Source: Salvator merianae (lineage: Eukaryota; Chordata; Lepidosauria; Squamata; Teiidae). From it: a stretch of 64,000 bases of DNA. Both the position numbers and the translations under genes were made by a program. Of the stretch, positions 21,927-34,524 are shown in pieces (within the stretch, counting starts at the first letter, position 1; every line of letters starts with the position of its first letter). The DNA lies in contig QVOM02000001.1 of assembly GCA_003586115.2 (NCBI GenBank), positions 14,521,291 through 14,585,290 of the forward strand, read 5' to 3'. The notes under the pieces are model-generated. The model had not been told where the DNA came from and did not search any database. It worked only from the letters and a program-made list of their open reading frames with translations.

Positions 21927-23235
21927 GTGAGTGGCCCAAATGCTGGGCCTGGCGATTAGGTGTCAGGTTGCCTTTGTACTTTGGCATCTGGATTTACTTT
22001 GCCCGCCACTGCGCTGGCTTTTGAGGGACATCTGTTGATTCTTATTTCTTTGGATTTTTTCAAGGCCTTTGAACACTTTTCTTCCCCTTAATTTTTGCAT
22101 GGTAATGTGGAACTTTATCTCTCTCTCTCTTTCTCTCTGTGTAGCATGATAGAAAAGAACTGCATTTATCTAAGTGGTGGGCATCGGAGGCAGTTCAGCT
22201 GTGTATGTGTGAGGAGGCACTGACTGCCAATGCACAAGAAGCTTTGTGATGGATTGGCTGATAGTGTGGTGTATGTGCTGGGGAGTGGGGAGAAATCTGT
22301 GTGTGAGGACTCTATTTCCATGTGGGTGTCCTCGTGTATGTAAGCCATGGCAGGGTTGACAATATTTATGGAGCCTTTGGGGCTTCCCTTTCTCCATCTC
22401 TGTGCCCACTCAGGCCTTGGTCAGAGCCCTTTGAGTGCTGTTTCGAGCTAACGGTGGGGCGTGCTGTAAAGGGAGTGTTGGCTCCTTTGGAACCTGTGCC
22501 AGGGAGAAGGTGCTGGTTTCCTGGCTGTGCTGTGGCATGACTGCGGTGTTCCTGATTGAGAACCACAAGAGGGTGCAGGACCAGCAGTTACGAGGGCGTG
22601 TGTTGTATGCCTGCATGGCGAGAAGCGTGGTGCCCTTTCACTCGTGTCTTTCTTCTGAGCATCTTTGTATTATTTGAACTCATCTTTTTTGGCAGAAGAC
22701 GTTGAAGGAGAAAGTGTATCCATAGGGGTGCAGTTAAAAAAGATAACTTTGGTCCTGTTAAGGAGAAGGGCACAGCTGCCCATTAAAGCTCCCAAAAAAG
22801 AGAATCCAGCATCTTTAGGATTTTGTAGAAAACTCCAGGCTTTGGGTCAATAAGTTTTTTCTTGGGGGCAGCAGAAGAGGTTTGACTCTGACTCGATCCT
22901 CTCAATGTCTTGGCGATTATGAGAACATGGGTGCTGATCACGAAGCTTTGCCTTTGAAGTCCTTAAGTCTTTTAAGTCATGCTGCTTCATTGAAAGGTTT
23001 CTCTGAACAATTTGACTGTATTTGCTTATGCATTCAGCTTAAGGCCTCCCCAGTAAGTGGTTGCTGCCATCTTGACACTGATGGCCAGCAAAACAACCCA
23101 TGCAGGGAATAGGATTTGGATATCACAGTTATTAACTGGTAGTTTTCCCTGAAAAGGTATCTTGTTTTTGCAGCTTTTAATCCATCCATATACACAAACA
23201 TTTGTGTACATTTACCTTTGACCCCCTTGAATGAA
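21927..23235. other. Candidate intron start, no further feature
   Basis: Repeat-poor sequence follows the donor. CT-repeats occur near 22120-22140. Nothing coding was identified. Confidence 0.3.
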
Positions 23236-23239
23236 TGCT

Positions 23240-23275
23240 GTCCATCCATCCATCCATCCATCCATCCATCCATCG
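23240..23275. repeat. (CATC)n microsatellite
   Basis: About nine uninterrupted CATC units. Confidence 0.95.
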
Positions 23276-24341
23276 CCATCTCCCTTCACTTTGACTTACC
23301 TTACTTTCATTTTATGTACAACGCTTTCTTGTTACATCTACAAAGAGCTCACCTTGTGTGCCCTACTGGCTTAGGCTTGATAGATGATTGTGGTGGAAAG
23401 CTTCTCTGTGTACCTGCTTTTGTCCTGTTGCATAGGCAATGGCTCTGTTACCTTGGAGATATTCTAAGTATGCCAACACAGAAATGGATCCCATTCCTGG
23501 GCCAGCATGGGTGGACCTCAATCAACTACATGATGGACTTTAGGTTTCCATAGATAGATCAGGACACCTGCATAATACTTGGGAGGTGACTGAATAAAGA
23601 CCTATAAGTCACTTTAGGTGTGTCTCTGTTGGATTTGCTTTTATAGATTGATATATCTGTGCTCAACTTTTAGTAGAAAAATGAAACCCAGGTACACTTT
23701 GGATCTTTTAAGTGAGCACCCCCTAAAGGAAAACATGGAGATTGCTCCCTGACTTATTTTTCCATTTTAACTAATAGTTGACACTGCCTTAAAGCATCTT
23801 CTCTTTGCTCAGGCAAAGTGGAACTACTCTTCCTATGGTAAACATAAGGAGCAAAAGGCTTTTGTCAAGAAGGTCAGTGCAAAGGGGCAGGATCTAGATT
23901 TTCCAAATTATGCTGACTGCGCTTGTGGCATACTGGTGTTAGATCTGGGTGAAAAGAAGAAACATCTCCCTTTCTTTGCCCATCTGATGTCTTGTTGGTT
24001 ATTTAATGAGTCTAACCTCTCCCAGCCTGTCATCTTGAAACAAAAAAGATGAATGTGGCAATTTTACTTTGGCTTACTGGAATGACTCGCAGGCCATATC
24101 TTCACATCTGTCATCAGGCACTCCAGAGGAGCAACTTGAGCATCACATGTTTGGTGGCAAAAGACATCTACCAAAGAGCACAACATCTGCCTGAGGTATG
24201 CAGGACTGAGGTGTGGAATAGCACTTTTGGAACAAGCATCTCAGACGGTGCATCCTCAGACACCCTGCCCCACCCAGCAACGTGGCAGGGAGGGTCCTTC
24301 TGTGGAAACACCTGCTCCCAGCTGCCTCCCATTGCATCTAG

Positions 24342-24454
24342 GCATTGCTTATTTATTCTGCTATATTTGGATATACCAGAATAAAGTATAGGTATTCCAG
24401 AATATCCATGCTTTATTCTGGAATATCCAAATATAGAAGAATAAGTAAGCAATG
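24342..24454. mobile_element. 113-bp hairpin element
   Basis: A near-perfect foldback. The left arm 'gcattgcttatttattct' pairs with the right end, in reverse complement 'cattgcttacttattct'. Further in, 'ctatatttggatat', 'ccagaataaag' and their complements keep pairing almost to the centre. The flanks TCTAG and TCTGG differ by one base and may be a decayed duplication. It is probably a small MITE. Non-coding. Confidence 0.75.
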
Positions 24455-25664
24455 TCTGGATGCAGTCATAGCCTCAGATGCACTAGATGTCGTCCTACCT
24501 TTGAACTGGGTTCAAGCTTCTTTTATCAGATGGTAGCTAAGGTCCAACAATTACATATCACAGTGGCCAGAATCCTCCTGGCTGTCGCTTTTGGTTCCAT
24601 GGGCCACCAAAACATTCATTAGCAAGAATGTTTGTCAAAAAACAAACCCCTTCTGAGTCCAAACTACAGATTTGGACTGTAGTTTCTTGACCAATTGCCT
24701 TGTGGTTGATAAAAACAGCCTCTGTGCAAACCAAGAAGGGAATTGTTTCTGAATTGAGGTCCCTTTCCAATCCCCTTTTGGACCAGACCAGACTAGATGA
24801 GTGGTCAGATTAACTATTAAATTTCTAGTGTTGGAAGGCTGGTTTTACTCAAGATTATCCTCAATGTGCCTATTCTGTACCTAATATTGATAACTTCAAA
24901 TATTCACAAATAGGGAAACGATTATTCTCCCTATCAAAATGGTCTCACCTAACTCAGGGCAGCATACGTGTCTGTTTCACCCTCACTGTAGCCTAGATTA
25001 AGCTGACATGAGCTGTCTGACAGTAATCAGAGTGGGTTTCAAAACTAAATGGAAACTGAACTGCAGGCTTCCATCCACCCCTCTGTCTATATTACCACCC
25101 TGACATGCTTGTCCGATCTGGCTTCTTTCTAGTCACTTTCTCTTAGTCATTATAAGTGACTCCTGCTTTTCCTTTAACAGGACCAGTGAGAAGGCAGGAA
25201 AACCATCTCTTGTGCCAAGACACCTTTCTATATTTTTCATTTTTATTTTAGAACTTGTTTCTTGCGCTCATAACCAGTTAGTGCATGTTTCTTTTTCAGG
25301 CCATCCTTGTTGTGTTCCTTTAACCCATGAGTAAAAAGCCTGCAGCCCTTCAAGAGTCGTTGACTTCCACTAGCTCTGCCCTAAGAGAATTGTCCATCAA
25401 AGGCTAGAAACCCAGAGGTTGTCCATGTTTATCTCATGGGATGGATGCCTGCCCTATCTTTTGTTTCTTGCTATGGCTGTTAATGGTTGCTACCTCTTGA
25501 GCCATCCAAATCATTTGGTTAGAAGAAGCCATAGATTTGTTTGTCCTGCTAAAAGGTATGCATGGGTCCATAATTATCTTATTAGGCTAAAATTCCTAAG
25601 TCAAAGAAGTGCTTCTCCTTTGTTTTCTGTGTATCCCAGTAGCAAGCTGTGGACACTAAGACAA
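24455..25664. other. Unassigned non-coding DNA
   Basis: No exon or defined repeat was identified. The block 'caagattatcctcaatgtgcctattctg' and its surroundings look unique. Confidence 0.35.
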
Positions 25665-26155
25665 CTTCAGCACAATGGGCATGGACATATGCTGCAGTGG
25701 CTGGTCCTGACCCAAATCACTTGATTTGGGCCAAGAACAGAGTGGCAGTTGGTGGGGCGTGCCAGGAATTGTTTGATATGGTACGGCATGTACTAGTCCA
25801 AATGGAGAAGCTGGGAACAAAAATCCAAAGTTGCTGGCTGGCAGTATTTTCACTGGGCGTGAAGAAACAGCCCATTTCTGGGAACCTGGTGAAATGGTGC
25901 TGAGCTGTGTGCTCTGGTTGGACTGGCTGTGTGCACTGCTTGGACTTACCTACCCCTGGGAACTCTTGGGAGACTGCTTTAAAGTGAAGTCCCCTTAGCA
26001 TGCTCCACAGCACAATTTTCACACCAGGGAGTGTGCCAGCCACCAGTGTCACATGGAAAGGCCATTCACAAGGAGGCAGGGTCTCCCAGGGACCAAGACA
26101 CAATGCAGATGCTGTGTTCCCTGGCAGCATCTACCTTGGTCTCTGATGACCATGC
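25665..26155. mobile_element. Possible family B-like DNA-transposon remnant
   Basis: The segment 'cagcccatttctgggaacc' followed by 'tggtgaaatggtgctg' resembles the core of family B (reverse orientation), and the composition matches other elements here. No termini could be defined, so the call is weak. Confidence 0.3.
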
Positions 26156-27639
26156 AAATGCTGCATGAAATACTAAGTTGCTACAGAAACTGACGATACA
26201 CCAGAAAAATATAATAGCTGCAAAATCTAACAGTCAGAATCCAGTCCAGTTAAAACTTTAATGCATAGTTTTCCTCCGGTTTTACATCTACTGATAATAA
26301 CTAAATTTTTCAAAGCCAAGTAATCTTTAGATTGGGTTGTCCATTCTGAAAAAGTATTACGATCATGGAGTAAGACAGAGACAATCTGTTTCTCTGTGAT
26401 TTCTCTGACAAGGAACTTCTGAACATTACAAGGGATTTTGATGATACTCTAGAGTGTTCACTTGGATTGTAATGGCCTCAGTCAGGCCTACTGGTCCTTA
26501 GTTCCAACAAACCGAGAGTGCTCATTGCAAGGGAAGAACAGTAGTAGTAAGCCGTTGGTTATTTAGAAGTATTTGATGGCCATTGTTGACTTTTTAAAAT
26601 GAAAAGGTCCCTGATGTCTATCAGCTGGAAGTTTGCCATTATGAATGATGATGAAGATGCTGAAAAGCACAGTTGAGTGACATAAGCTTTTGAAATGGAG
26701 TTTCTTAACTTATGCTGTTCTGAAGAGGCTGTCTATGCTAACAAGAGTCCATGTCCAGAATGGTCTGATAAGAGGAAGTTAGTTGCTGTTAGCCGAATAT
26801 ACAGTATGCTGCTCGGAAATGTTGCAGCTGGCAGGATTCCTGGTTTCCCTCTACAGGTCACTGGGATTTGGGATAGGGATTGCATTTCTAGAGGCTAGGT
26901 AAGGAACCAGGACTCCTGGGTTTGGTTCAGTTGCCTGTTTCTCCATGTGATTGACACTGAGTCATTTAGGCCTCCTTAGGGATGACTTTGACCTATTTCC
27001 CAAAGCTGGGTGTGATGTGATGTCTTGCTTTGGAGGAGTGTTAAGATGCCTCCATTAACTATTCTAAGGGCTATTGTTGTGGCAGATCATTACCAGTTGG
27101 AGAAACAGTCTAAGCTGTATGACAATTTCTGGCTCTCCTGGAAAACAGTGTGAAAGTCTTCTTTCAAAGACTTTGGTATGGAAGTTTGCTGGGTATTCTT
27201 AGATTAGGATTGTGTGCATTTGTTGATATAACAAGCCTGCTGAGCTAGTGAACTGATCATCTGGGAAATGCAAGCTGTAATCTTTTCATATTAATACAAA
27301 TTCTCATTCTATGGGTTATAAAAATTGGAGATATGTGAGTAGATGTGATCCAAAAGAAGCGCCATTTGTCCTGCTCCATTTGACTTGCCATGATCTACTA
27401 TTCCCTTTACTAGGCTTTTGTTTGGACTCTGTACAAAGTAAGCTATGGATGTAAATACTTATCTTCATGATAGTTATTTGCCAGAGTTTGGCTTTCCTTG
27501 AATCAGGTACTTCTGAGTATCCCTGTCCTTTCCTAAACCCAGGTTTTTATTATTTTTTATTTTTATTATTTGCTGCTCTTTTGGTATATTTTACTTCCTA
27601 CCAATGTCTGCTGCTAATCAAAAAAAGGAAAGGAAAGAC
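26156..27639. other. Unassigned non-coding DNA
   Basis: AT-rich, mostly repeat-free by eye. T/A-rich patch near 27545-27600. No exon recognised. Confidence 0.35.
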
Positions 27640-28050
27640 AGGCTGTCACCACATGGCAAAGCACAATGCAAGATCCCTGCATTGCCCTTTGCTGTGGCCT
27701 GCCAGATGTGTACTGCAAAGCCCAGCTTACCTGGACATCTGGTGAAGTGCCAATGAGATTGATTCATTGGTGACTTCTGAGAGCCAACCATGTGTCAGCC
27801 CCTCCTCTTTTTTTTCCCTTTTTTTTAATATGTTTGGTTGGCTCTCAGAAGTTGATCTCGTATGCACCTTGCCAGGCATAGTGGTAAGTGAAGCTTTTCA
27901 GGGAAACATGGTGCTGCTGCTGGATTTCCCATCATAGTGATGCAGTGTATTTTCAGCATGTTGCATCCCGCATTGTGTTAAGAAGGCTACAGGGATGGCT
28001 GGTAATCCCAGTGCAATGCCAGGAGGATTATGGAGTTTACCTGATGTCTG
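27640..28050. mobile_element. DNA-transposon, family C, copy 3
   Basis: The left end 'ggctgtcaccacatggcaaag' followed by 'cacaatgcaagatccc' tracks the left ends at 9009 and 19437. A large internal stem-loop pairs 'tgacttctgagagccaacca' (27770-27789) with 'tggttggctctcagaagttg' (27835-27854), leaving a T-rich loop. The right end 'gtttacctgatgtctgaa' matches the end of copy 2. Confidence 0.65.
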
Positions 28051-28724
28051 AAAATAATCAAAAAAATGATGGGAGTGAGGGAGCAAAGAAGGAAGAGCAT
28101 GATTTTTGACCAAAATAAAGTTTATTGAACTCTTACTTTCCAATGGGGTTGAACGGGGTAGCAAACTGAAAGATTTTTCAGATGGTAGCAGCTTTCCCAG
28201 TGGTGACTCCCTTTTCTTCTTGCATACACGGAACTGCTAGATGGCACAACAGAGGCTTGAGCTGAGGTACTGCTGTGGTCTCTAGGTAGGATCTGGCAGA
28301 TCACTGTAGGTCACTGCACACTAGAAGAGGGCCAACCTGCAGGAAAACAACAATAGAAGGAGTGACCTACAGCTTGTTCTGGAGCCTGGAGACATTTCAT
28401 TAGTCCCCCCAAATGGCCCACTGCTGATGCCATTTCTGAGCCTGGTGGAATGTCACCAGGGTGCATGTTCAGTGTGTGATGAACATTTGTTCCATGGCCA
28501 TGAAGTTAGGAGAGGCAAGAGCAACCTTCCAAGCAGATGATCATCTTGCCTGCTCTGTCCCAGAGGAAGTTTTCTTCACATGCACCAAGTGACGCATGTA
28601 GAAGTTGCCTTAGGCTCCATTGGTCATTGAGAAGACTTCACCCCTTTCAAAAATGAAAACAAGGCTAATATTGAAATGAAGCTCATTTGGACTTTGAATC
28701 CTTGGCAGCTTCCACATGCACCTC
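28051..28724. other. Unassigned non-coding DNA
   Basis: An 'aataaagtttattgaa' motif at 28115-28130 is both a polyadenylation-like signal and a short inverted repeat; there is no transcript evidence for it. Nothing else recognised. Confidence 0.3.
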
Positions 28725-29060
28725 TTGGCACAAACAGATGTCCTGGTCTGGCCTAACTTCAAGGTTGGAAACTGAAAGTTCCATGGCATTGAAGTGGCAG
28801 ACCGGGGACATTTTGGCAGGTTTTGGAAGTGGCCCAGAAGTTACCTAGCTCCAGAACGGGCCACAGGCCATTCCTACCACTTCCATTTTTCTGCACACCG
28901 GTGGCAGGAGAGATCCTGCCCTGCATAAATAGAGCACTCCTGGGTGTGGATTCCACCCCTGTGAGCAGGCCAGGCATGGGTGATGTGCAGTCACCACACA
29001 CCTAAGGAGAGCATGGACCTCTTTTGGTGCACGGTGCTGCGCAGACACTGAATCTTGCTG
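28725..29060. mobile_element. DNA-transposon remnant, family B, copy 4
   Basis: The core 'aggttttggaagtggccc', 'agctccagaacgggccac' and 'caccggtggcaggagag' matches the reverse complement of the 12812-13220 copy and the 3690-3800 region. Termini are approximate. Confidence 0.5.
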
Positions 29061-30570
29061 GTGCAGTCCGAGAGAACCGTACAGCTCCTACCAGTAGGAG
29101 TTCAGAGAACATCTCTGTGAGGGTGAGAAGTGTTGGGCGAGGCTCTGGAAGTCTCCCTCGGGTCTTGCCGAATGATGTTTTGGTCTAATGTGGACTGAAG
29201 CCTGGTTTAACAAGAGCAAAGTGAGGCTTCTAACTTAAGCCCTCCCTTGTTCTACTCCATTCCGCATCTATGATCCAAGGGTCCCAGAATGCAGACCACT
29301 TGAGTACATGTACTGACCAAACAGATTCAGGTCAACAGTAGAATCACAGAAACTGTTATTAATTCAATTTCAAAGGCTTGCTCTGATGTCCATGTCTTAC
29401 CTTTGGCTAGCAGAGGGGAGGATTCTTCGAGTGAACAGCATTTGATGAAACATGACTGGCTCCAAAACCATGAAACTCTTCGTCTGGATAACAGACCTAC
29501 AGAATTCAAAGAAAAAAAAAAGTTACAAAAATGGCAATAGCAATAGAGTTTTTCCCTTCCCCCTCTTTTGTGTCTGTGCAATATTTACCTAATGCAGTCT
29601 TGAGTTAAGAAACTGAAAGAGCAAAGAGCTGCCACATACAAACACAATACATCTGCTGTTTACTTGAATTGTCTTGGCTGGCCTTGGGGTAAAATTGCCA
29701 TAGTTTGCGTGAAATAGCCGGGAACATATTTTGGGTATGTAGTGGGTAATAGCTTGGTTGACAGAGAAGAACTGCGTTATGTAGTATGTTACAAGTTGGG
29801 ACAAGCTGTAGATATTTGGGCTTCTCCGTCAAGGAAAATGAAAGAAATGAGAAGAAGCCTGAAAGCAACTTATCCAATTGCCCTCATCAGGAGAACGGAC
29901 AGAGATGAAAAACCCTTTAACACCTTAGGGTTAGGACTGGTGTATAAAATCAAGCCCCTCTTGATCCTTCTTCTCCTTCTGCTCCTCCTACAAGGTGAAC
30001 TCACTGAGTTCATCTTTTTTTGTGACTTTTGTGAATGTTTCGGCTGCGTTCAAGAAGCGAACTGGCACATCGGAAGAAGTAACAAATGGTTTGGCATTTG
30101 AGCTTTGGAGGAAAAACAAGCTGTGTGACTCAGTCCTGACTGTGTGTGCTCCTGGAGCGAGTGTGGGTGAAGTGTTGGTGGGTTGGTTTGAATCCACACG
30201 CCTGATGTCTTTAAGGAATAGAGGGGCTGTGCCATTTTTCATGCTGAATGTTACTAATCCGTTTGGCCGTTGCGAATTAGCACGGGCACAAGTTGTACAG
30301 TTCCAATAGATGTAGAATTAAGCCCCTGCATAAAGAGGTGTCTCCTCCTAGAAAGAAATCTGCCTTTTAAGCATAGCCTACGGGCATTTCCACATGGGAT
30401 GTGCATGCATTTATGGGTCCACAAGCCACAGCTTGTAGCAATAGGAGGAATTAGAGGGTGTGCGGTCCACAGGAGACAGGCAGACATGTGGATTCAAAAT
30501 GTTACCTTGCCATGCCACCATGTCCCTGTTATTCCGATAATTTATGTTCCATTCTTCCTGTTGCATGCTT
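29061..30570. other. Unassigned non-coding DNA
   Basis: Mostly unique-looking sequence. A 'cttctccttctgctcctcc' pyrimidine run lies near 29968-29990. Short chance frames only. Confidence 0.3.
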
Positions 30571-30795
30571 AAGCACGAAGAGGGCGGGGCGGAGGAAGAT
30601 TTCCTCCTAGGTGCCTTGACACGTGCCAAAAGAGCGAGCACTCTGAATCCTGACTGCTTTAGCCCTTTGCCACTGCTGCTTTGGTGCTTCAGCGTCACAG
30701 GCTGCTGCTCTGTTGCTGGGTACTTGCAGATAATGGAGGCACAGAGTTATTAAAGACAAGGGGCGGAGGAAGAGGAGGAGGAAGGGCTGGCTCAG
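30571..30795. promoter_or_regulatory. GC-box-bearing segment, weak promoter candidate
   Basis: Contains an Sp1-type box 'gggcggggcgg' at about 30580-30590 and a second 'aggggcggagg' near 30760, with some CpGs between ('gagcgagcac', 'cagcgtcac'). It is followed by a GGA-rich run. No donor with good consensus was seen nearby, so this may be a distal element or chance. Confidence 0.25.
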
Positions 30796-31359
30796 ATCTT
30801 ACCTTTTCTGTTGTTTCATGAAGGCATTTTTACAGCTGCTCTGGAAAGGTGCTCACTGACTGCATTCAGTCCAAACCAGCCAGGATTGAACAAGAGATGG
30901 TCCTATAAGTTTGTAACAGCAGTTGTCTGCAGAGATTTCCACTTCATCCACACACATTTTAAAAAGCAGCTCAAAAGCAGCTTAGAGATGGTACCAGGTG
31001 GACATTAGGGCAGGATCCATACATGCTGTGGTATACCATGCTGGCTTGGACCAGTCTTGCACTGGACTGAGCAATTCAGTCCAATATTGGAAGGACAGCC
31101 AGGGGCCTCCATCAAGGACTGTTGATGGTGTGCACCACCCATCCCAGCGTAACTTTGGAGGCTGGGAACAAAACCCCTAGGGCCACTTCCATGAGCATGG
31201 CAAAATGACACCGGACTCTTTGCTCATGGTACACAATCCAAATGGCTGGCATCATTTCCAATGCCGCATTCTGCTGGGTGGCATAGCCTTTTGTTAGACC
31301 AGGCCACAAGGCAGACAAGGTGCTCCCAGTGAGTTCTTTGTGTATCTTGCCTGGGTGTC

Positions 31360-31554
31360 CAGCAGCAGTGGCCTGTGGCTTTAAGGGTGGGTGTTCATAA
31401 TGCGTGGGAAGCAACTGATCGCTGTTCGTGGGGTCTCCAGGCCTCCGTACTGTTGCAGCTGCGACAGTACGGGGCCCCAGAGGTCCTGTGTACAGCGATC
31501 GTTTGCTTCCCGTGCGTTACAAACACCTGCCCTTAAAGCCATGGGCCACCGCTA
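31360..31554. mobile_element. Palindromic MITE, second copy of the 4350 family
   Basis: 195 bp foldback. The left end 'cagcagtggcctgtggctt' pairs with the reverse complement of the right end 'agcggtggcccatggctt'. The centre 'cctccgtactgttgcagctg' is nearly the same as the centre of 4350-4533 (two base differences). No matching flanking duplication could be seen, so the ends may have decayed. Confidence 0.8.
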
Positions 31555-31904
31555 ATGTCTAGCATGCATTGCTGCAGTATGGTGAACCTGCCTTAAGGAA
31601 CCATGGATATAGTAGTTCTTTGAGGGTAACATGATTTCTCTGTTACACTAGAGATTCCCTACATATATTGTAGAAATCTACCTACAGAGAACAGCAAAGA
31701 GTGAAATCAAACTGGGATGAAACTGGTTAAAACTTGTAGTACGGACACACTTTCAGGCTCCTGGTAACTCCTAAAATTGTTGAAGAAAACTGACATTGGA
31801 GACGTAATATTTCTAGGACTTCTGCTTGTTTCTGTGTGAGGAAGCTTTTTGAGTAGCCAGCAGAGACACGGTTCTTCACAGAAACAACACCACGGATGAT
31901 AAGG

Positions 31905-32340
31905 CATTCATGGACTGCCTCTCCTGGCAATGTCCTAAGTGGAATGCCTCCGGGAATCACCATCAAGTCAAGCACAGCACTCTATGTACAGTGGCATGCT
32001 GTCTGTATGCCTGCCACTTGCTTCTCTGCCAGTGCAAAAATTGCAGCTGGGGAGCTTTTGTTCCTTGGCTGCCATATCACATGCCAGGGCCATTCATTCC
32101 CTAGGTGTGAAATGACAGGGCCACAGCTGATGGAAACACTAGCATGGTGGTGCAATGGCCACTGGAAAAATAGCGCGGATAAGTCTTTAGGGATGCCTAC
32201 TCCCATCCACCCGTTCCAGTGCTCCAGTGAGCACTTACAGCAGGATGATGAGTCTGTGCAGCCTCACACCCTGCAGTCATTCTACCTCGGCCGTGAAAGC
32301 CCAGCACTAAGCAGATCGTCTACCCTTGTGGCATGAGGGC
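31905..32340. other. Possible DNA-transposon remnant
   Basis: Composition and short blocks ('ccagtgcaaaaattgcagc', 'gggagcttttgttcc', 'gtgcaatggccactgg') resemble the foldback families of this window, but no termini were found. Confidence 0.25.
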
Positions 32341-34212
32341 ACCATGCAGATTCTGCCATAGTAGCTATTTCTCATGCTCTTCCTTATTTTTACAATGTCC
32401 TTTGGGTACAAAAACCACTTCTGTGTACTGGGTTAGCAAAAAACAAAACTCCTGTAGTGCAGCTCACAGAGCTGAACACTACTGCAATAGCCAGGGAATA
32501 AGGCAACTGTGTATATGCAGAAACTAAGGCTTGTGCCAAGTGAGGGGACCGCAGCACTTATGGAGTTGGTTGTTGTCTTGAAAGAAGCATACGTGAAGCC
32601 TTGCCTGGTGTTGTGCTCCTCAGAAACCTTTACCATGCTCATTTTCCCTCCCTGAAAGGCGACTCGGTTTCCCCACTGCACCACTCCATTCCAGTTGGCA
32701 GTGGTTGTTCTAGAATCCAGCTGCAGCCCCACCTCTCTCGTCCGCCCACGTCCGTGCAGTACTGCCTGGTTCCCACGCCAACTCTCTCCTCTCCTTGGTG
32801 TCCTGGCCCTGACTCACCTCTTTCCACAACACCCCCAGGGCCTGTAAGCATAACACCTCTTGACAAGGCAATGTGAATGCTGCATTGTCAGTTGCCCTAA
32901 AAAAAGGTTTGGATTGGGTGTTGGCTTCAGCATTTCTGGTTTGAATCCAGCCAAACAAGAGATGGCAGAAAGCGTTGCTGTGAGGTTCTGAGGGCGGTCA
33001 GGAGAAGGACTCCAAGATGGGGTGAGACGGGGGATTTGAAGGGGTCTGTCTAATGTGGAGTTCCCTTTGCCAGCATAACATTTCAGGAAACTGTGGGCAG
33101 AAGGCTGGACAAGTCAGCCAACTCTGTGAACCAGTGCCTTGCGAATTCCCACTTGGGAATAATCAGCAAAACAACCTCACCTTCCCTCAGGCATCGGACA
33201 CCACCCTCCTGGCTCCCAAAGCCACCAAACTGGCACCTCTTGTTTCCATGCCTTATTTTGGATGCATGCCCGATGAAGAGGGAATGACACCCACACATAA
33301 CTGGTGAGCCAGCCTCTGTCCCTGCTGGCTGTATCTGGTCTGTGAAATCTCTCATTTAACTCTGGTGCGAAGCTGGAACTCGTCACAGGTTCTTTACACC
33401 GTACGGTCTGGAAAAATTGCTGGTGGAAGCACAGTTCCTTGCTTTGGTTCCTTGATTTTTGCTGCTGTAATTCCTTTCCTTTTTCTTTAACCAAGGAAAG
33501 GTTGGCATATCTGATCATTTAGAGCAAAAGGCCAGCTCAGGAAACTTCCCTAAAGCATTCTTGATAACATACCATGGGATGTTATGGGAGGAGGCTGGAG
33601 TTTGACCTTGGTTTTCAGAGGTCCATTCGAAAAAAAGTTTTGAGGTTTGGGCTTCACTGCAAGGGAAATTTTTATTTGGTAGCCACATTGTAAAAGGTGA
33701 TCCAGGCATACTATTAATGGGTGGTCAGGGTTACCAAGGATCAAAGCTTGTAGGACTGTATAACTTTTCCCAGCTGGGCAAATAGTTGTAGCGATGGGCA
33801 GATGATGTTCCTCAGCAAAAACATTATATGGAGAAAATATTTTTTGTTCTTATTTTTTACGAATTGCCTCCAGTGTTATGGTCCTGAGCCACATGCTTCC
33901 CAACACTGCTGCATTTATGGACATTTAAAGGGATGCAGCTGATCATATTTGATCTTCCATGGTGCAAATGTTGCACCATTAGTGGTGCCTTTGGTTGTCG
34001 ATGTTTTCCTGTGGTGCTTTGTGCAAGCTGCACAAGATGATCTGCACTGTATCAAGCTCTGCAACTTTCTGCAACTTCCTTTGCTATTTGCACAATAATA
34101 ATGGAACCTGCCTCTTAACATGGGGATCAAAAACTTATATTTTGAAACTGCTTGAGCCAAATTATTTATTGATTGGCTGTGTCTCCACATCGGGGGGGGA
34201 GGGCCTGAGGGT
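32341..34212. other. Unassigned non-coding DNA
   Basis: Several CT-rich stretches and chance open frames on both strands (for example 32710-32958 and 33177-33518). No domain or exon structure recognised. Confidence 0.3.
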
Positions 34213-34219
34213 GGGTGCC

Positions 34220-34524
34220 TTGTTGAAAATGCATCTATCATTATATCTGTGCATCCATTTGAGGCCACAGAGGTGCCCAATGAGACAAGAGCAGCACTCC
34301 AGTGAAGGGTGCAGTCAACATTGGAGGTGCTGTCACATGGAGGACACAATTTCCTGTCCTTGGCGAATATGCCAAAGACAGGAAATTGTGCCCTCCACGT
34401 GACAGCACCTCCGGGGTTGACTGCACCCTTCATTAGGGTGCTGCGTTTGTCATGGGGCACCTCTTGCCACCTCAAATGGAAACACAGTAGCCAAAGATGC
34501 ACCTATGGGGACATTCAACAACAA
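34220..34524. mobile_element. ~300-bp near-perfect palindrome (foldback element)
   Basis: Arms of about 145 bp meet near 34363. The left arm 'gaagggtgcagtcaac', 'ggaggtgctgtcac', 'acaatttcctgtcc' recurs inverted in the right arm as 'ggacag-like gacaggaaattgtg', 'gtgacagcacctcc', 'gttgactgcacccttc'. The ends are 'ttgttgaa' and 'ttcaacaaca'. Because of the symmetry both strands encode look-alike spurious peptides. There is no transposase. The right end abuts the family C copy at 34525. Confidence 0.85.

Noticed and set aside
28112..28135. Polyadenylation site of a gene
   Set aside because: AATAAA-like words are frequent in this AT-rich DNA and no upstream exon was found.
29742..30101. 119-residue frame with a leucine run resembling a signal peptide
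   Set aside because: The leucine run comes from a CTT/CTC pyrimidine tract; no start context or exon structure.
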